A stretch of DNA of 64,000 nucleotides from JARFQH01 sp041299015 (lineage in GTDB: Bacteria > Desulfobacterota > Desulfobacteria > Desulfobacterales > SG8-13), in the NCBI GenBank assembly GCA_041299015.1, contig JBFYWB010000027.1:1-64000 (forward strand), written 5' to 3'. The position numbers were made by a program, and so were the translations under genes. The stretch's first letter is position 1; every line of letters begins with the position of its first letter. Shown here one piece after another: positions 33,301 to 41,433 of the stretch. The notes under the pieces are model-generated. The model had not been told where the DNA came from, searched no databases, and worked only from the letters and a program-made list of their open reading frames with translations.

Positions 33301-35040
33301 ATGAAGATCTTGATCGCAAAGACCGCCGGTTTTTGTATGGGGGTCCGCCGCGCCGTCGAAATGGTCATGGACACCCCCGGTGAGCAGCAACGCCCGATTT
33401 ATACATTCGGTCCCCTGATCCACAATGCCCAGGTCCTGGATCTGCTCGAAGGCAAGGGCATCTCGATTTTGACGGAGATTCCCGATAGCGGCAGCGGAAC
33501 CGTTTTGATCCGGGCGCACGGCGTACCGCCCAAGACCAAACTGCAGCTGAAAAAAGCCGGTTTCACCGTCATCGATGCCACCTGCCCGAGGGTGATCAAG
33601 GTCCAGAGCATCATCGGCAGACATGCCAAAAAAGGGTATGCATCGATCATCATCGGCGACAAGGACCATCCCGAGGTGATCGGGTTGCTGGGGTATGCCG
33701 GTCCAAACGGCCACGTCGCCGGCAGCTTCGAAGAGCTGACGTCATTGCCGCATTTCAAGCAGGCCATCGTTGTGGCCCAGACCACACAGAACACCCAATT
33801 TTTCGAAACCGTAAAAAATTGGGTCCGCGAGAACCACCCGACATATAAGATATTCGATACGATCTGCGACTCGACCGAGCGCCGCCAAGCTGAGGTCAAG
33901 CGCCTGTCCGCGGAGGTCGATGCGATTATCGTCGTCGGGGGGCGCAACAGCGGCAACACCCAGAGGTTGGCTGAAATTGCCGGATCATCGGGCAAACCGA
34001 CCTACCGCGTCGAGACCGAAGAGGACCTCGACACGCTGGATCTCAAGGAACTCAATGCCTTGCAACTGATCGGGATCACTGCCGGGGCGTCGACACCCAA
34101 CTGGATCATCAAGCGCGTCTACAAGGCGCTCGAAGCCCTGCGGTATAAACGGGCCTGTGGGTGGCGACGGGGTCTTTTTGTCCTGCAACGCACCCTGCTG
34201 CTCACCAATGTTTACGTTTCCGCCGGAGCGGGCTGCCTGTGTTATGCCTGTACCCGCCTGCTCGAAATCCAACCCGCCCTGCCCTTTGTCGCCATCGCCG
34301 TTCTGTATGTCCAGTCCATGCACATTCTTAACCACTTGACCGGTCGGCAATCCGATCAGTACAACGATCCCGACCGTGCATCGTTTTATATTCGCTACCG
34401 GCTTTCGCTTTCCCTGCTGGCCGTCGTCGCCGGCGGCGCCGGTCTGCTGTTGGCGTATACGCTGGGCATTCAGCCTTTTCTGATCTTGCTGCTGATGAGC
34501 CTGCTCGGCCTCACCTATAATTTGCAGGTTATCCCTGAGCGCCTTACCGCGGCCCGTTACCGGCGGTTGCGGGATGTGCCCGGATCCAAGACGCTCCTGA
34601 TTGCCGCAGCCTGGGGTGTAGTGACCTCGCTTCTGCCGTCTTTTTTCAGTTCGGATATGCCCAAACTGGAGATGGTTCTGGTCTTTGGGTGGTCGACCGG
34701 CCTGGTGTTCGTTCGAACCGCATTTTTCGACACCCTGGACATGCAGGGAGACCGCATCGTGGGCAAGGAAACCATTCCGATTCTGTTGGGCGAACGGCGG
34801 TCCCTGAGGCTGTTGAAATCAATTCTGTCGGTTCTGCTGGTCGTTCCGCCGGTTGCCGCGCTTGCAGATCTTCTGCCCAACCTGGCCTATGCCCTCGTTA
34901 CCTGCCCGCTGTTCATCGCCGGAGTGCTTCTGGCTTATGAGCGCGGCATCATGATCCCGGGCATCCGGTTGGAATTTTTACTGGAAACGAATTTCATCAT
35001 CGCCGGTATCATTACCCTGGCCTGGGCATTCTTCGGATAG
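33301..35040 (+). CDS. ispH: Fusion of HMBPP reductase (IspH) and UbiA-like prenyltransferase
   Basis: A 579-residue single frame with two recognisable proteins. Residues 1-283 are a complete IspH, which reduces HMBPP to IPP and DMAPP in the last MEP-pathway step: [4Fe-4S] cysteines 12 ('FCMGVRRAVE'), 95 ('ATCPRV') and 189 ('TICDSTERRQ'), His41, and His123/Glu125 ('KDHPEV'). Residues about 288-579 are polytopic and resemble UbiA prenyltransferases: the second Asp-rich motif is intact (D477-xx-D480-xxx-D484, then 'VGKETIPILLG'), while the first keeps only Asn344 and Asp352 of NDxxDxxxD. No stop, restart or frameshift separates the parts. The soluble domain would make the prenyl donor that the membrane domain's family uses; the acceptor is unknown. 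Confidence 0.88.
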   Translation: MKILIAKTAGFCMGVRRAVEMVMDTPGEQQRPIYTFGPLIHNAQVLDLLEGKGISILTEIPDSGSGTVLIRAHGVPPKTKLQLKKAGFTVIDATCPRVIKVQSIIGRHAKKGYASIIIGDKDHPEVIGLLGYAGPNGHVAGSFEELTSLPHFKQAIVVAQTTQNTQFFETVKNWVRENHPTYKIFDTICDSTERRQAEVKRLSAEVDAIIVVGGRNSGNTQRLAEIAGSSGKPTYRVETEEDLDTLDLKELNALQLIGITAGASTPNWIIKRVYKALEALRYKRACGWRRGLFVLQRTLLLTNVYVSAGAGCLCYACTRLLEIQPALPFVAIAVLYVQSMHILNHLTGRQSDQYNDPDRASFYIRYRLSLSLLAVVAGGAGLLLAYTLGIQPFLILLLMSLLGLTYNLQVIPERLTAARYRRLRDVPGSKTLLIAAAWGVVTSLLPSFFSSDMPKLEMVLVFGWSTGLVFVRTAFFDTLDMQGDRIVGKETIPILLGERRSLRLLKSILSVLLVVPPVAALADLLPNLAYALVTCPLFIAGVLLAYERGIMIPGIRLEFLLETNFIIAGIITLAWAFFG

Positions 35041-35135
35041 CACGAGTCATCCGTAGAGATTGGCACGGCGGCGCCGGAGAGCTTGCGGTTGCACATCGAC
35101 GCCAAAAGCCAAACGGCCGGCCGCTGTGAAACGGA

Positions 35136-35771
35136 TCAACGCCGGTCGCTTTTTTTACCGATGGCCGGCTCGCTGCCGATGATCAGTCTGCGGATGTTGT
35201 CCTTGTGCCGCAGAACGATCAGAACGGCCATCAGCAAGGCGCAGCCGCTGTAGACGGGGGACCGCAGACTCCACCAGACCGCGACCGGCAAGGCCACGGC
35301 GGCGGACAGGGATCCAGCCGATACACGCCTGGACCAACAGACGATCAGGAGAAAGACGACCAGGGCAGCCAGAATTGATACCGGTGAGATCACCAGGAAA
35401 CAGCCCGCAGCCGTGGCGACCCCCTTGCCCCCGCCCTTCAACTTGAGGTATAGGGGAAAGAGGTGCCCGACGAAGGCGGCCAGGGCCACGACCGAAACGA
35501 AACCCGCCTTCAGAATCGGATCCAGTCCGCTAAGCCTTACGGCCAGATAGACCGGTGCAGCGCCTTTCAGCAGATCACCGGCCAGGGTCAAAAGACCCAG
35601 CGGCGTGCCGGCCACGCGGCGCACGTTGTTCGCCCCGATGTTCCCGCTGCCCTGCCGGCGGATGTCCACCGTTGTGAACATGCGGGTCAAAACCAGCCCC
35701 CACGGCACCGACCCAAGCAGGTAAGCCAGCAGCGGAAGGCCGATCAGGAAAGACGGCACCGGTTGAAACAT
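35136..35771 (-). CDS. plsY: Glycerol-3-phosphate acyltransferase PlsY
   Basis: A 211-residue membrane protein that acylates glycerol-3-phosphate from acyl-phosphate at the start of phospholipid synthesis. The three PlsY motifs are present: 'GSVPWGLVL' (residues 20-28), 'GSGNIGANNVRR' (42-53) and 'LKLKGGGKGVATAAG', plus 'VGHLFPLYLK' and 'RHKDNIRRL' near the end. About five hydrophobic helices fit the known topology. It is convergent with the IspH fusion. Confidence 0.94.
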   Translation of the reverse strand: MFQPVPSFLIGLPLLAYLLGSVPWGLVLTRMFTTVDIRRQGSGNIGANNVRRVAGTPLGLLTLAGDLLKGAAPVYLAVRLSGLDPILKAGFVSVVALAAFVGHLFPLYLKLKGGGKGVATAAGCFLVISPVSILAALVVFLLIVCWSRRVSAGSLSAAVALPVAVWWSLRSPVYSGCALLMAVLIVLRHKDNIRRLIIGSEPAIGKKSDRR

Positions 35772-35936
35772 AGCTCACATCCATCTAGGCATCGGCCGAA
35801 TCTGCCCCCTTGGGACCGGAACACTTTCAGAAAAGAATTCGCACAGCTGCGGTCGTCGCCAGTATTTGGAGGCCGCTGAAAACAGTGTCCGTCCTCAACC
35901 GGCTGCCTGAGCGGTGACCGCTTCCACGGAAGCTGG

Positions 35937-36236
35937 ATGATCAGCCGAATGAAGATGAGCGACCCCGTAAAACTGCCAATCGAAGATGTCCTGGACCTGC
36001 ACACGTTTTCCCCCCGTGATGTGCCGGACCTGCTGGAAGACTACTTCGAGGAGTGCCGCAAAGCCGGCATCTTCTCAGTGCGGCTGATACACGGAAAAGG
36101 CAGCGGGATACTCAAAAAAAGAGTGCACGGTCTTTTGAAAGGCAATCCTCTTGTGACGGCATTCAAAGACGCCCCGCCGGATGCCGGCGGCTGGGGCGCC
36201 ACTCTCGTGGAATTGAAGAATGAACCGGCCCGCTGA
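35937..36236 (+). CDS. Small Smr-domain protein
   Basis: A 99-residue stand-alone Smr domain: 'VLDLHTFSPRDVPDLLEDY' is the LDLH motif with its helix and 'VRLIHGKGSGILKKRVHGLL' the HGxGxG motif. Smr domains are nucleases or nucleic-acid binders, first known from the C-terminus of MutS2. The C-terminal 'GGWGATLVEL' strand is also usual. GGAAG precedes ATG 35937, and a second in-frame ATG is at 35949. It runs tail to tail with the Nudix gene. Confidence 0.85.
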   Translation: MISRMKMSDPVKLPIEDVLDLHTFSPRDVPDLLEDYFEECRKAGIFSVRLIHGKGSGILKKRVHGLLKGNPLVTAFKDAPPDAGGWGATLVELKNEPAR

Positions 36237-36812
36237 TCATAAACGGCCGTACCGCGCAAACGCCGTGAGCACCAACCAGGCCTTGGCATCGAATTTCAGC
36301 TTGGGATCCGCGCACAGCCGCGCGACTTGCGCAGCGGAGGCCATAATGACCTCAATCCGCTCGATACCCTCGTTGAAGGCCGCAGACGGCTCGCCGTCGC
36401 ATTCCACATACACCATGGCGACCGATTCGTCGGTCATACCGGCCGAAGAATAAACGGGCGGACCGATGTCGAGAAACCGAGTGACCGTCAATCCGGTTTC
36501 TTCGTACAACTCGCGCCGCGCCGCCGCCTCCACGGTCTCGCCGTCGTCCACCAAACCGGCCGGAAATCCGTATTCGTCGCCGGCCAACGCGATCCGGTAT
36601 TCGCGGGTGATGACGATCATGCTCCGACCGGCGTGCCACGGCACGATCACCACCCCATCCGGCCTCGCAAAACGCCCCGTGACGCACTTCGGCTGCCGGC
36701 GGCGGGAGGCGAGCCGCCAGTTTCGATCGGCCCCCGAGGTATCGACGACCTCGATGTCAAACAGGTTGAGCCACTTCACATCCGTTAATCTGACCGCTTT
36801 TTTGATGCGCAT
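36237..36812 (-). CDS. Nudix hydrolase (ADP-ribose pyrophosphatase type)
   Basis: A 191-residue Nudix protein with the full box 'GLVDDGETVEAAARREL' continuing 'YEETGL' (Gx5Ex7REUxEExGU) and the typical lead 'YRIALAGDEYGFPAGL'. 'REYR' plus 'EFPAG'-like context resembles ADP-ribose/NUDT5-type enzymes that cleave nucleoside diphosphates linked to another group. ATG at 36812 is preferred since the longer frame adds an unstructured Arg/Ser-rich leader. Substrate is not certain. It lies 76 bases after pheA on the same strand. Confidence 0.88.
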   Translation of the reverse strand: MRIKKAVRLTDVKWLNLFDIEVVDTSGADRNWRLASRRRQPKCVTGRFARPDGVVIVPWHAGRSMIVITREYRIALAGDEYGFPAGLVDDGETVEAAARRELYEETGLTVTRFLDIGPPVYSSAGMTDESVAMVYVECDGEPSAAFNEGIERIEVIMASAAQVARLCADPKLKFDAKAWLVLTAFARYGRL

Positions 36813-36888
36813 CGATTCGTTTCCGTTCGGCTGCTCAAGCCCACGCCCATCAGCATGGATCAGGCGCAGCGTGGCTGCAGGCCGAGAG

Positions 36889-37944
36889 TTACTTGACGGC
36901 CGGATAACTGCCAAGAACTTTCAGTGAAATGGTCAGCGCCTCCATCTGCCCGAGGACCTCGGCTACCTTCTCATCCTTGCCCGAACCGATAAAGTCCAGA
37001 AAAAAACAGTAGTTGCCCGGATCGGAGCGCAGCGGCATCGAAGCAATGCGCGTCAAGTTGATCTGTGCCTCGGCAAAGAGACGCAGTACCGCATACAGTC
37101 GGCCGGCCTCGTGAGGGGTAGCAAAGATAATCGATGTCTTGTCGCCGCCCTGCGCATGGGGCTCCCTGGACATCAGCAGAAAACGCGTCGTGTTGGCGGG
37201 ACCGTCCTCGATCCCCTCATCGATAATCTCGAGATCATAGAGTTCGGCGCAGAGTGCGCTCGCGATGGCGCCGGCGGCCCGCGGGTTTTCCCTGGCCAGC
37301 ATTTTCGCCGCTCCGGCTGTGTCATAGAAGGGCCGGGCTTCAAGTTTGTGGCGCGCCAGAAAGTTCCGACACTGCGCCAGGGCCTGGGGATGGGAATAAA
37401 CAAGGCGAAGCTGGCGGTAATCGGTTGCTTCGGTCGCCAGAAGACAATGTTTCACCATGATCTTGGCTTCGCCGATCACCTTAAGGCGCGTGGTCGTCAA
37501 CAGATCGTTGACCTGCGTCACGGCACCCTCCAGGGAGTTTTCCACCGGCACCACGCCGAAATCCAGATAGCCATCTTCCACCCCGCGAAACACGTCGCTG
37601 AACTCAAGGCAGGGGATGAAGGCCGCGCCCGGAACCAATCTTCGCGCGGCGACTTCGCCATAAGCGCCATGTTCGCCTTGGAAAGCCACGAGTTTGCGGT
37701 CCTCCCTCTGAATCCGCTTGCTCTCTGCGATGATGGTTTTAAGCAGTTGCCGCGCAAAAGACCGTTCGACAAGATCCAGATTAAGGCGTTCGGCACGGGT
37801 CAGGACATCGGCCTCCCGTTGCGGATCGCTGATGGACTTTTTAAACTTTTTCGAGCGGAGCGCAAGCCCCATGCGCTCCTGAAGCAACACCAACAGCTCC
37901 CGGTCAATCTTGTCGATCTTGCGCCGAATCTCCTCGAGCCTCAT
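36889..37944 (-). CDS. pheA: Chorismate mutase / prephenate dehydratase
   Basis: A 351-residue bifunctional enzyme of phenylalanine synthesis. Residues 1-85 are an AroQ-type chorismate mutase helix bundle ('IRRKIDKIDRELLVLLQERM', 'KTIIAESKRIQ'); residues 86-265 are prephenate dehydratase with 'FQGEHGAYGEVAA', 'VPVENSLEGAV' and the catalytic 'NTTRFLLM'; residues about 272-348 are an ACT domain ('KTSIIFATPHEAGRLYAVL', 'LTRIASMPLRSDPGNYCFFLD') that binds phenylalanine for feedback control. The order and length match the P-protein family. It makes phenylpyruvate from chorismate in two steps. Confidence 0.95.
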   Translation of the reverse strand: MRLEEIRRKIDKIDRELLVLLQERMGLALRSKKFKKSISDPQREADVLTRAERLNLDLVERSFARQLLKTIIAESKRIQREDRKLVAFQGEHGAYGEVAARRLVPGAAFIPCLEFSDVFRGVEDGYLDFGVVPVENSLEGAVTQVNDLLTTTRLKVIGEAKIMVKHCLLATEATDYRQLRLVYSHPQALAQCRNFLARHKLEARPFYDTAGAAKMLARENPRAAGAIASALCAELYDLEIIDEGIEDGPANTTRFLLMSREPHAQGGDKTSIIFATPHEAGRLYAVLRLFAEAQINLTRIASMPLRSDPGNYCFFLDFIGSGKDEKVAEVLGQMEALTISLKVLGSYPAVK

Positions 37945-38041
37945 CGGGTCTCCTCAAACAGGCTGTCGCCGGCAAAAAAGCCGGATAAACCCCTGTGCGT
38001 CAAGGCGGCCTAAACCGTAAAAGTCCCCAAAACGCACATCT

Positions 38042-38905
38042 TCAGCACCGCGCCAAGGATCGATTTCTTGAGGGTCTATGCCATTTCATATCGGCCCCGA
38101 GTTCCCGCAGGACCTCGAAAGCCCTGTCAAGATGCAGTCCGACCGAATCGACGCCGTGGGAGTCATCCCCGGGCACCAGCGCTATGCCCAGCTCCTGCGC
38201 CTGCTGCAGGATCGATTGGGTCGGATACGGTTCGAGGGCCCCCTTTTTAATGGCGCGGACATTCACCTCCATGATCGTTTCCAGGGAGCGCACGAGTTTC
38301 AGATTGCGCCGCACCCGGTATTGAACGGAAGGCAAAGCAAGGGTGGCCGGGTAGGCCGGATCGAAGATCCGAATCAGGTCGAAGTGCCCGACGACCTGCG
38401 GCCGGATCGCCGTGAGCAGCTGATGCTGGGCATCGAAATACCGGCAGTAAAGCGCCTCGAGACTACCGGCCGCGGAAACGGCCTTGGTGTAGCAATCGGC
38501 TGAATAATCGAATCCGATATCATCGACGTGATGCACCGACCCCACGATGTAATCGGGATCAAAGAGACGGGCGAGGTCTTCAATAAAGGCTATCGAGCCG
38601 CTGTAGGCTTCGGTTTCGAAGCCGACGTAGAGCTGAACGGCCTGAACGTACTTTTGCTGCAGGCGCCGGCAGGTGGTGATGTAGCGCTCGAATCGGCCAT
38701 AGAGCTGCCGGGCATTCAGGCCGGCCGCGATTTCATCAGGGTAGCGGAACCGGTCGTCGATCGGTGGAATGTGTTCAGTGATGCCGACCCATGCGAATCC
38801 GCGCTCGATATAGGCGCTGACAACCTCTTCCAAAGAATTTGCGGCATGGCAGCAGAACTCGCCGCTGTGACCGCCGTGGACGGATACCCGCTGCGCTGAT
38901 TCCAT
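38042..38905 (-). CDS. hisJ: Histidinol-phosphatase, PHP family (HisJ/HisK type)
   Basis: A 287-residue PHP-fold phosphatase. Metal-binding motifs are 'SVHGGHSGEFCCHA' (residues 8-21), 'GITEHIP' (42-48), 'GFETEAY', 'GSVHHVDD', 'GHFDLIRIF' and 'PGDDSHG' near the C-terminus. The pattern matches histidinol-phosphatases of the HisJ family that remove phosphate from L-histidinol phosphate, and a hisC gene is present at 60166-61263. The first motif reads HGGHS instead of the common HTHT/HSHT. Other PHP phosphoesterases cannot be fully excluded. Confidence 0.82.
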   Translation of the reverse strand: MESAQRVSVHGGHSGEFCCHAANSLEEVVSAYIERGFAWVGITEHIPPIDDRFRYPDEIAAGLNARQLYGRFERYITTCRRLQQKYVQAVQLYVGFETEAYSGSIAFIEDLARLFDPDYIVGSVHHVDDIGFDYSADCYTKAVSAAGSLEALYCRYFDAQHQLLTAIRPQVVGHFDLIRIFDPAYPATLALPSVQYRVRRNLKLVRSLETIMEVNVRAIKKGALEPYPTQSILQQAQELGIALVPGDDSHGVDSVGLHLDRAFEVLRELGADMKWHRPSRNRSLARC

Positions 38906-38964
38906 GTGGCTGTTTTTCGAATCAATATTCGGTTGACGACAGCGAAAAAAACCGGCTGAAGCCT

Positions 38965-39462
38965 CTAGACCTTGTATTTACCGAAGTCTTCCGGTGAGAG
39001 GTTCTCCAGGTATTCGGCCCACTTCTTGCCTTCTTCGCTCTCATCGAGAACCTCGACTTGCTCCTGGCTGATCTTGGACTTCTCCATGACTTTTTCATCC
39101 ACGTAGATCGGCGCATTGAACCGCAGCGCCAAGGCGATGGCGTCGCTTGGCCGGGCATCCATGTCGAATCCGCCATCCTGCGACTCGAAATAAATCCTGG
39201 CGAAAAAGGTGCTGTCCCGCAGATCGCACACCTCCACTTTGGATATGGCGATATGCAGGCGATCGGTGAAATTTTTAAAAAGGTCATGGGTCATCGGACG
39301 GTCAAACTTGACGTTTTGCAAGGCCGATGCGATCGAGGTGGCTTCAAGCAGGCCGATCCAAATCGGAACCGCCTGGTCGTTCTCTTCCGACTTCAGGATG
39401 ATGATCGGGGTGTTGGATGTCGGGTCCATGGTCAGTCCGGCTATGCTTACCTTATGCAGCAT
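38965..39462 (-). CDS. Bifunctional nuclease (BFN/DUF151) family protein
   Basis: A 165-residue member of the BFN/DUF151 family: 'IILKSEENDQAVPIWIGLLEATSIASAL' (shortened here) for the core, 'RPMTHDLFKNF' and 'MDARPSDAIALALRFNAPIYV' are the hallmarks. The family is named for plant proteins with DNase and RNase activity; its bacterial role is unknown. The C-terminal 30 residues are acidic. Its start overlaps the miaB stop by 11 bases, so the two are probably translationally coupled, an arrangement that hints at RNA-related work. Confidence 0.85.
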   Translation of the reverse strand: MLHKVSIAGLTMDPTSNTPIIILKSEENDQAVPIWIGLLEATSIASALQNVKFDRPMTHDLFKNFTDRLHIAISKVEVCDLRDSTFFARIYFESQDGGFDMDARPSDAIALALRFNAPIYVDEKVMEKSKISQEQVEVLDESEEGKKWAEYLENLSPEDFGKYKV

Positions 39463-40882
39463 AACTCTTTTCTCCTTTCACGGCAGTCGGCACAAAAGCG
39501 TCGCTCAGCGGGACCCCCCAGAGGGAATGCGCGTGCGCTTTTTCGATTTTCACGCGAACCAGTCTGCCCTTTAAATTTTCGCGCGCCAGCGCGGGGAGAG
39601 CGTCCAACTCAAAGTTGACGATTTTGTTGGTGGAAGTCCGGCCGGTCCACTGGGATGAGCCGACCCCCGGTTTTCTGCCGTCACCGCCGGACAGAAAACT
39701 TCTTCTGTTCACGCCTTCGACCAGAACTTCCTGAACCGAACCGAGCAGACACCGATGTTTGCGAAGCGTGATCCGGTTCTGTTCCTCCAGCAGTCTCTGC
39801 AACCGCGCGGTTTGCTCTTCCTCGGGCACTTTGTCTGCGAAGCCGCTGGCCGGTGCCGCCGAACGATCCGAGTATTTGAAGGCGAACAGGCTGTCGAATT
39901 CGACCGTTCGGATCAAGTCGAGGCTCTGTTCGAAATCCCTCGGCGCCTCACCGGGAAACCCGACGATAAAATCGGAGGACATCGCGATGTGTGGGCAGTA
40001 TTTCCGCAGTTCGGCAACTTTTTTCAGGTAACTTTCACGCGTGTAGCGGCGATTCATCCGGTTGAGGATCGGATCCGAACCGGACTGCACCGGCAGATGG
40101 ATGTGCCGGCAAAGTTTCGGCAAATCCCGGTATGCTCGACACAGGGCCGTGGAAAGATCTTTGGGGTGTGATGTGGTGAAGCGGATCCGTGACAGTCCGT
40201 CGACCGCATTGACGCGGGCAAGCAATTCGGGAAAGCCGCAAAGACCTTCTTTTTTACCGTAACTGTTGACATTCTGACCCAGCAAGGTCACTTCGCGCAC
40301 GCCTGCCGCCACAAGCCTTTTGATTTCGGCGATGATATCCTCGGGTCGACGGCTGGCTTCCCGGCCGCGAACGTAGGGCACCACGCAGTAAGTACAATAG
40401 TTGTCACAGCCCTGCATGATCGTCACGAAGCGGGATACCTGACCCGTCTCCGGCAATTCCAGCGGTTCAGCGCACGGCTCGATATCGGCCGCCGCATCGA
40501 TATCCACCACCCGACCCGCATCCTTCTCGACTTTTTCGACCATGCCGGGCAAACGGGCAATGGCATGCGTACCGAAAACAAGATCGAGGAAGGGAACCCG
40601 CTCCAGGATTTTTTCTCCCTGCTGCTGGGCGACGCAGCCGCCTACCCCGATGAGCAGATTCGGCCGCTTCCGTTTCAGGCGGCTCAGCCGTCCAAGAAAA
40701 CTGAAAACCTTTTGTTCGGCTTTCTCCCGGATGGCGCAGGTGTTGACGATAATGAGGTCGGCGACGCCGATATCGGTTGTTTTACGATAGTTCAAGGGGG
40801 CCAGGGCGGCAATGATCCTCTCGGAGTCATAGACATTCATCTGGCACCCAATGGTTTGAATGTAGAGATGTTTCACTTTCAT
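39452..40882 (-). CDS. miaB: tRNA-2-methylthio-N6-isopentenyladenosine synthase
   Basis: A 476-residue MiaB. The N-terminal UPF0004 domain has cysteines 13, 49 and 83 for the auxiliary [4Fe-4S] cluster, the radical SAM motif 'CDNYCTYC' (159-166) follows with 'VVPYVRGREASR', and a C-terminal TRAM domain of about 65 residues ends the protein. It methylthiolates i6A37 in tRNAs reading UNN codons. ATG at 40882 gives the family's usual start 'KHLYIQTIGCQMN'; the GTG at 40912 is less likely. The prenyl group it acts on comes from DMAPP made by IspH; no miaA is in the window. Confidence 0.94.
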   Translation of the reverse strand: MKVKHLYIQTIGCQMNVYDSERIIAALAPLNYRKTTDIGVADLIIVNTCAIREKAEQKVFSFLGRLSRLKRKRPNLLIGVGGCVAQQQGEKILERVPFLDLVFGTHAIARLPGMVEKVEKDAGRVVDIDAAADIEPCAEPLELPETGQVSRFVTIMQGCDNYCTYCVVPYVRGREASRRPEDIIAEIKRLVAAGVREVTLLGQNVNSYGKKEGLCGFPELLARVNAVDGLSRIRFTTSHPKDLSTALCRAYRDLPKLCRHIHLPVQSGSDPILNRMNRRYTRESYLKKVAELRKYCPHIAMSSDFIVGFPGEAPRDFEQSLDLIRTVEFDSLFAFKYSDRSAAPASGFADKVPEEEQTARLQRLLEEQNRITLRKHRCLLGSVQEVLVEGVNRRSFLSGGDGRKPGVGSSQWTGRTSTNKIVNFELDALPALARENLKGRLVRVKIEKAHAHSLWGVPLSDAFVPTAVKGEKSYAA

Positions 40883-41039
40883 GGTCTTTAGATAACGCGG
40901 CGGTCGACTCACCGGCGCTGCGCCGGGCTCTCAGTCTTGCGATCTCGCTCCTGCTTGTCGAAGCGGTGAAAACGCCGGCGAGTTTGACACCGTCCGCGGC
41001 CGCACGCCCGACCGAAAGACGGGATTGGTGTGCGGAGTT

Positions 41040-41282
41040 TCAAGAAGGCGGCACGGCGGGTTCGATCAAAATCGTCTTCTTCAGATCCGAGATGATGTCA
41101 TCGATCACCTCCTCGCAGCCGGGAGCAATACGAAGAAGCACCAAGCCCGACTGCGGCACGACCGTCGACAGCAGGCCCACCCCGTCGTAAGACTCGATGA
41201 CAAATTTGAAGTAGGCGATCTCACGACGGTCCACTCGGAAGTATTTCGTCTCGCATTGCATCGGCGTTACCGTCGAACTCAT
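41040..41282 (-). CDS. DUF4911-like small protein
   Basis: About 80 residues: a strand 'KYFRVDRREIAYFKFVIESYDG' (in parts), then 'LLSTVVPQSGLVLLRIAPGCEEVIDDIISDLKK'-like helix at the C-terminus. The pattern resembles DUF4911, often found close to tRNA-modification genes in Deltaproteobacteria. ATG at 41282 is a compromise: GTG at 41327 and ATG at 41261 are also possible. It lies upstream of miaB on the same strand and divergent from recJ. Function unknown. Confidence 0.65.
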   Translation of the reverse strand: MSSTVTPMQCETKYFRVDRREIAYFKFVIESYDGVGLLSTVVPQSGLVLLRIAPGCEEVIDDIISDLKKTILIEPAVPPS

Positions 41283-41433
41283 CGGCCCGGACACATGCGG
41301 CAGCCCGGATGATCCGCCGGCCGACACCGGCTACGGGCTATCTTATTAATTCGAGTATAACCATATCACATACCATTGCAATAAAAATATGGTGTTGTCC
41401 GCAGGGCCCTCTATGGATTATAGTCGCCCCTGA

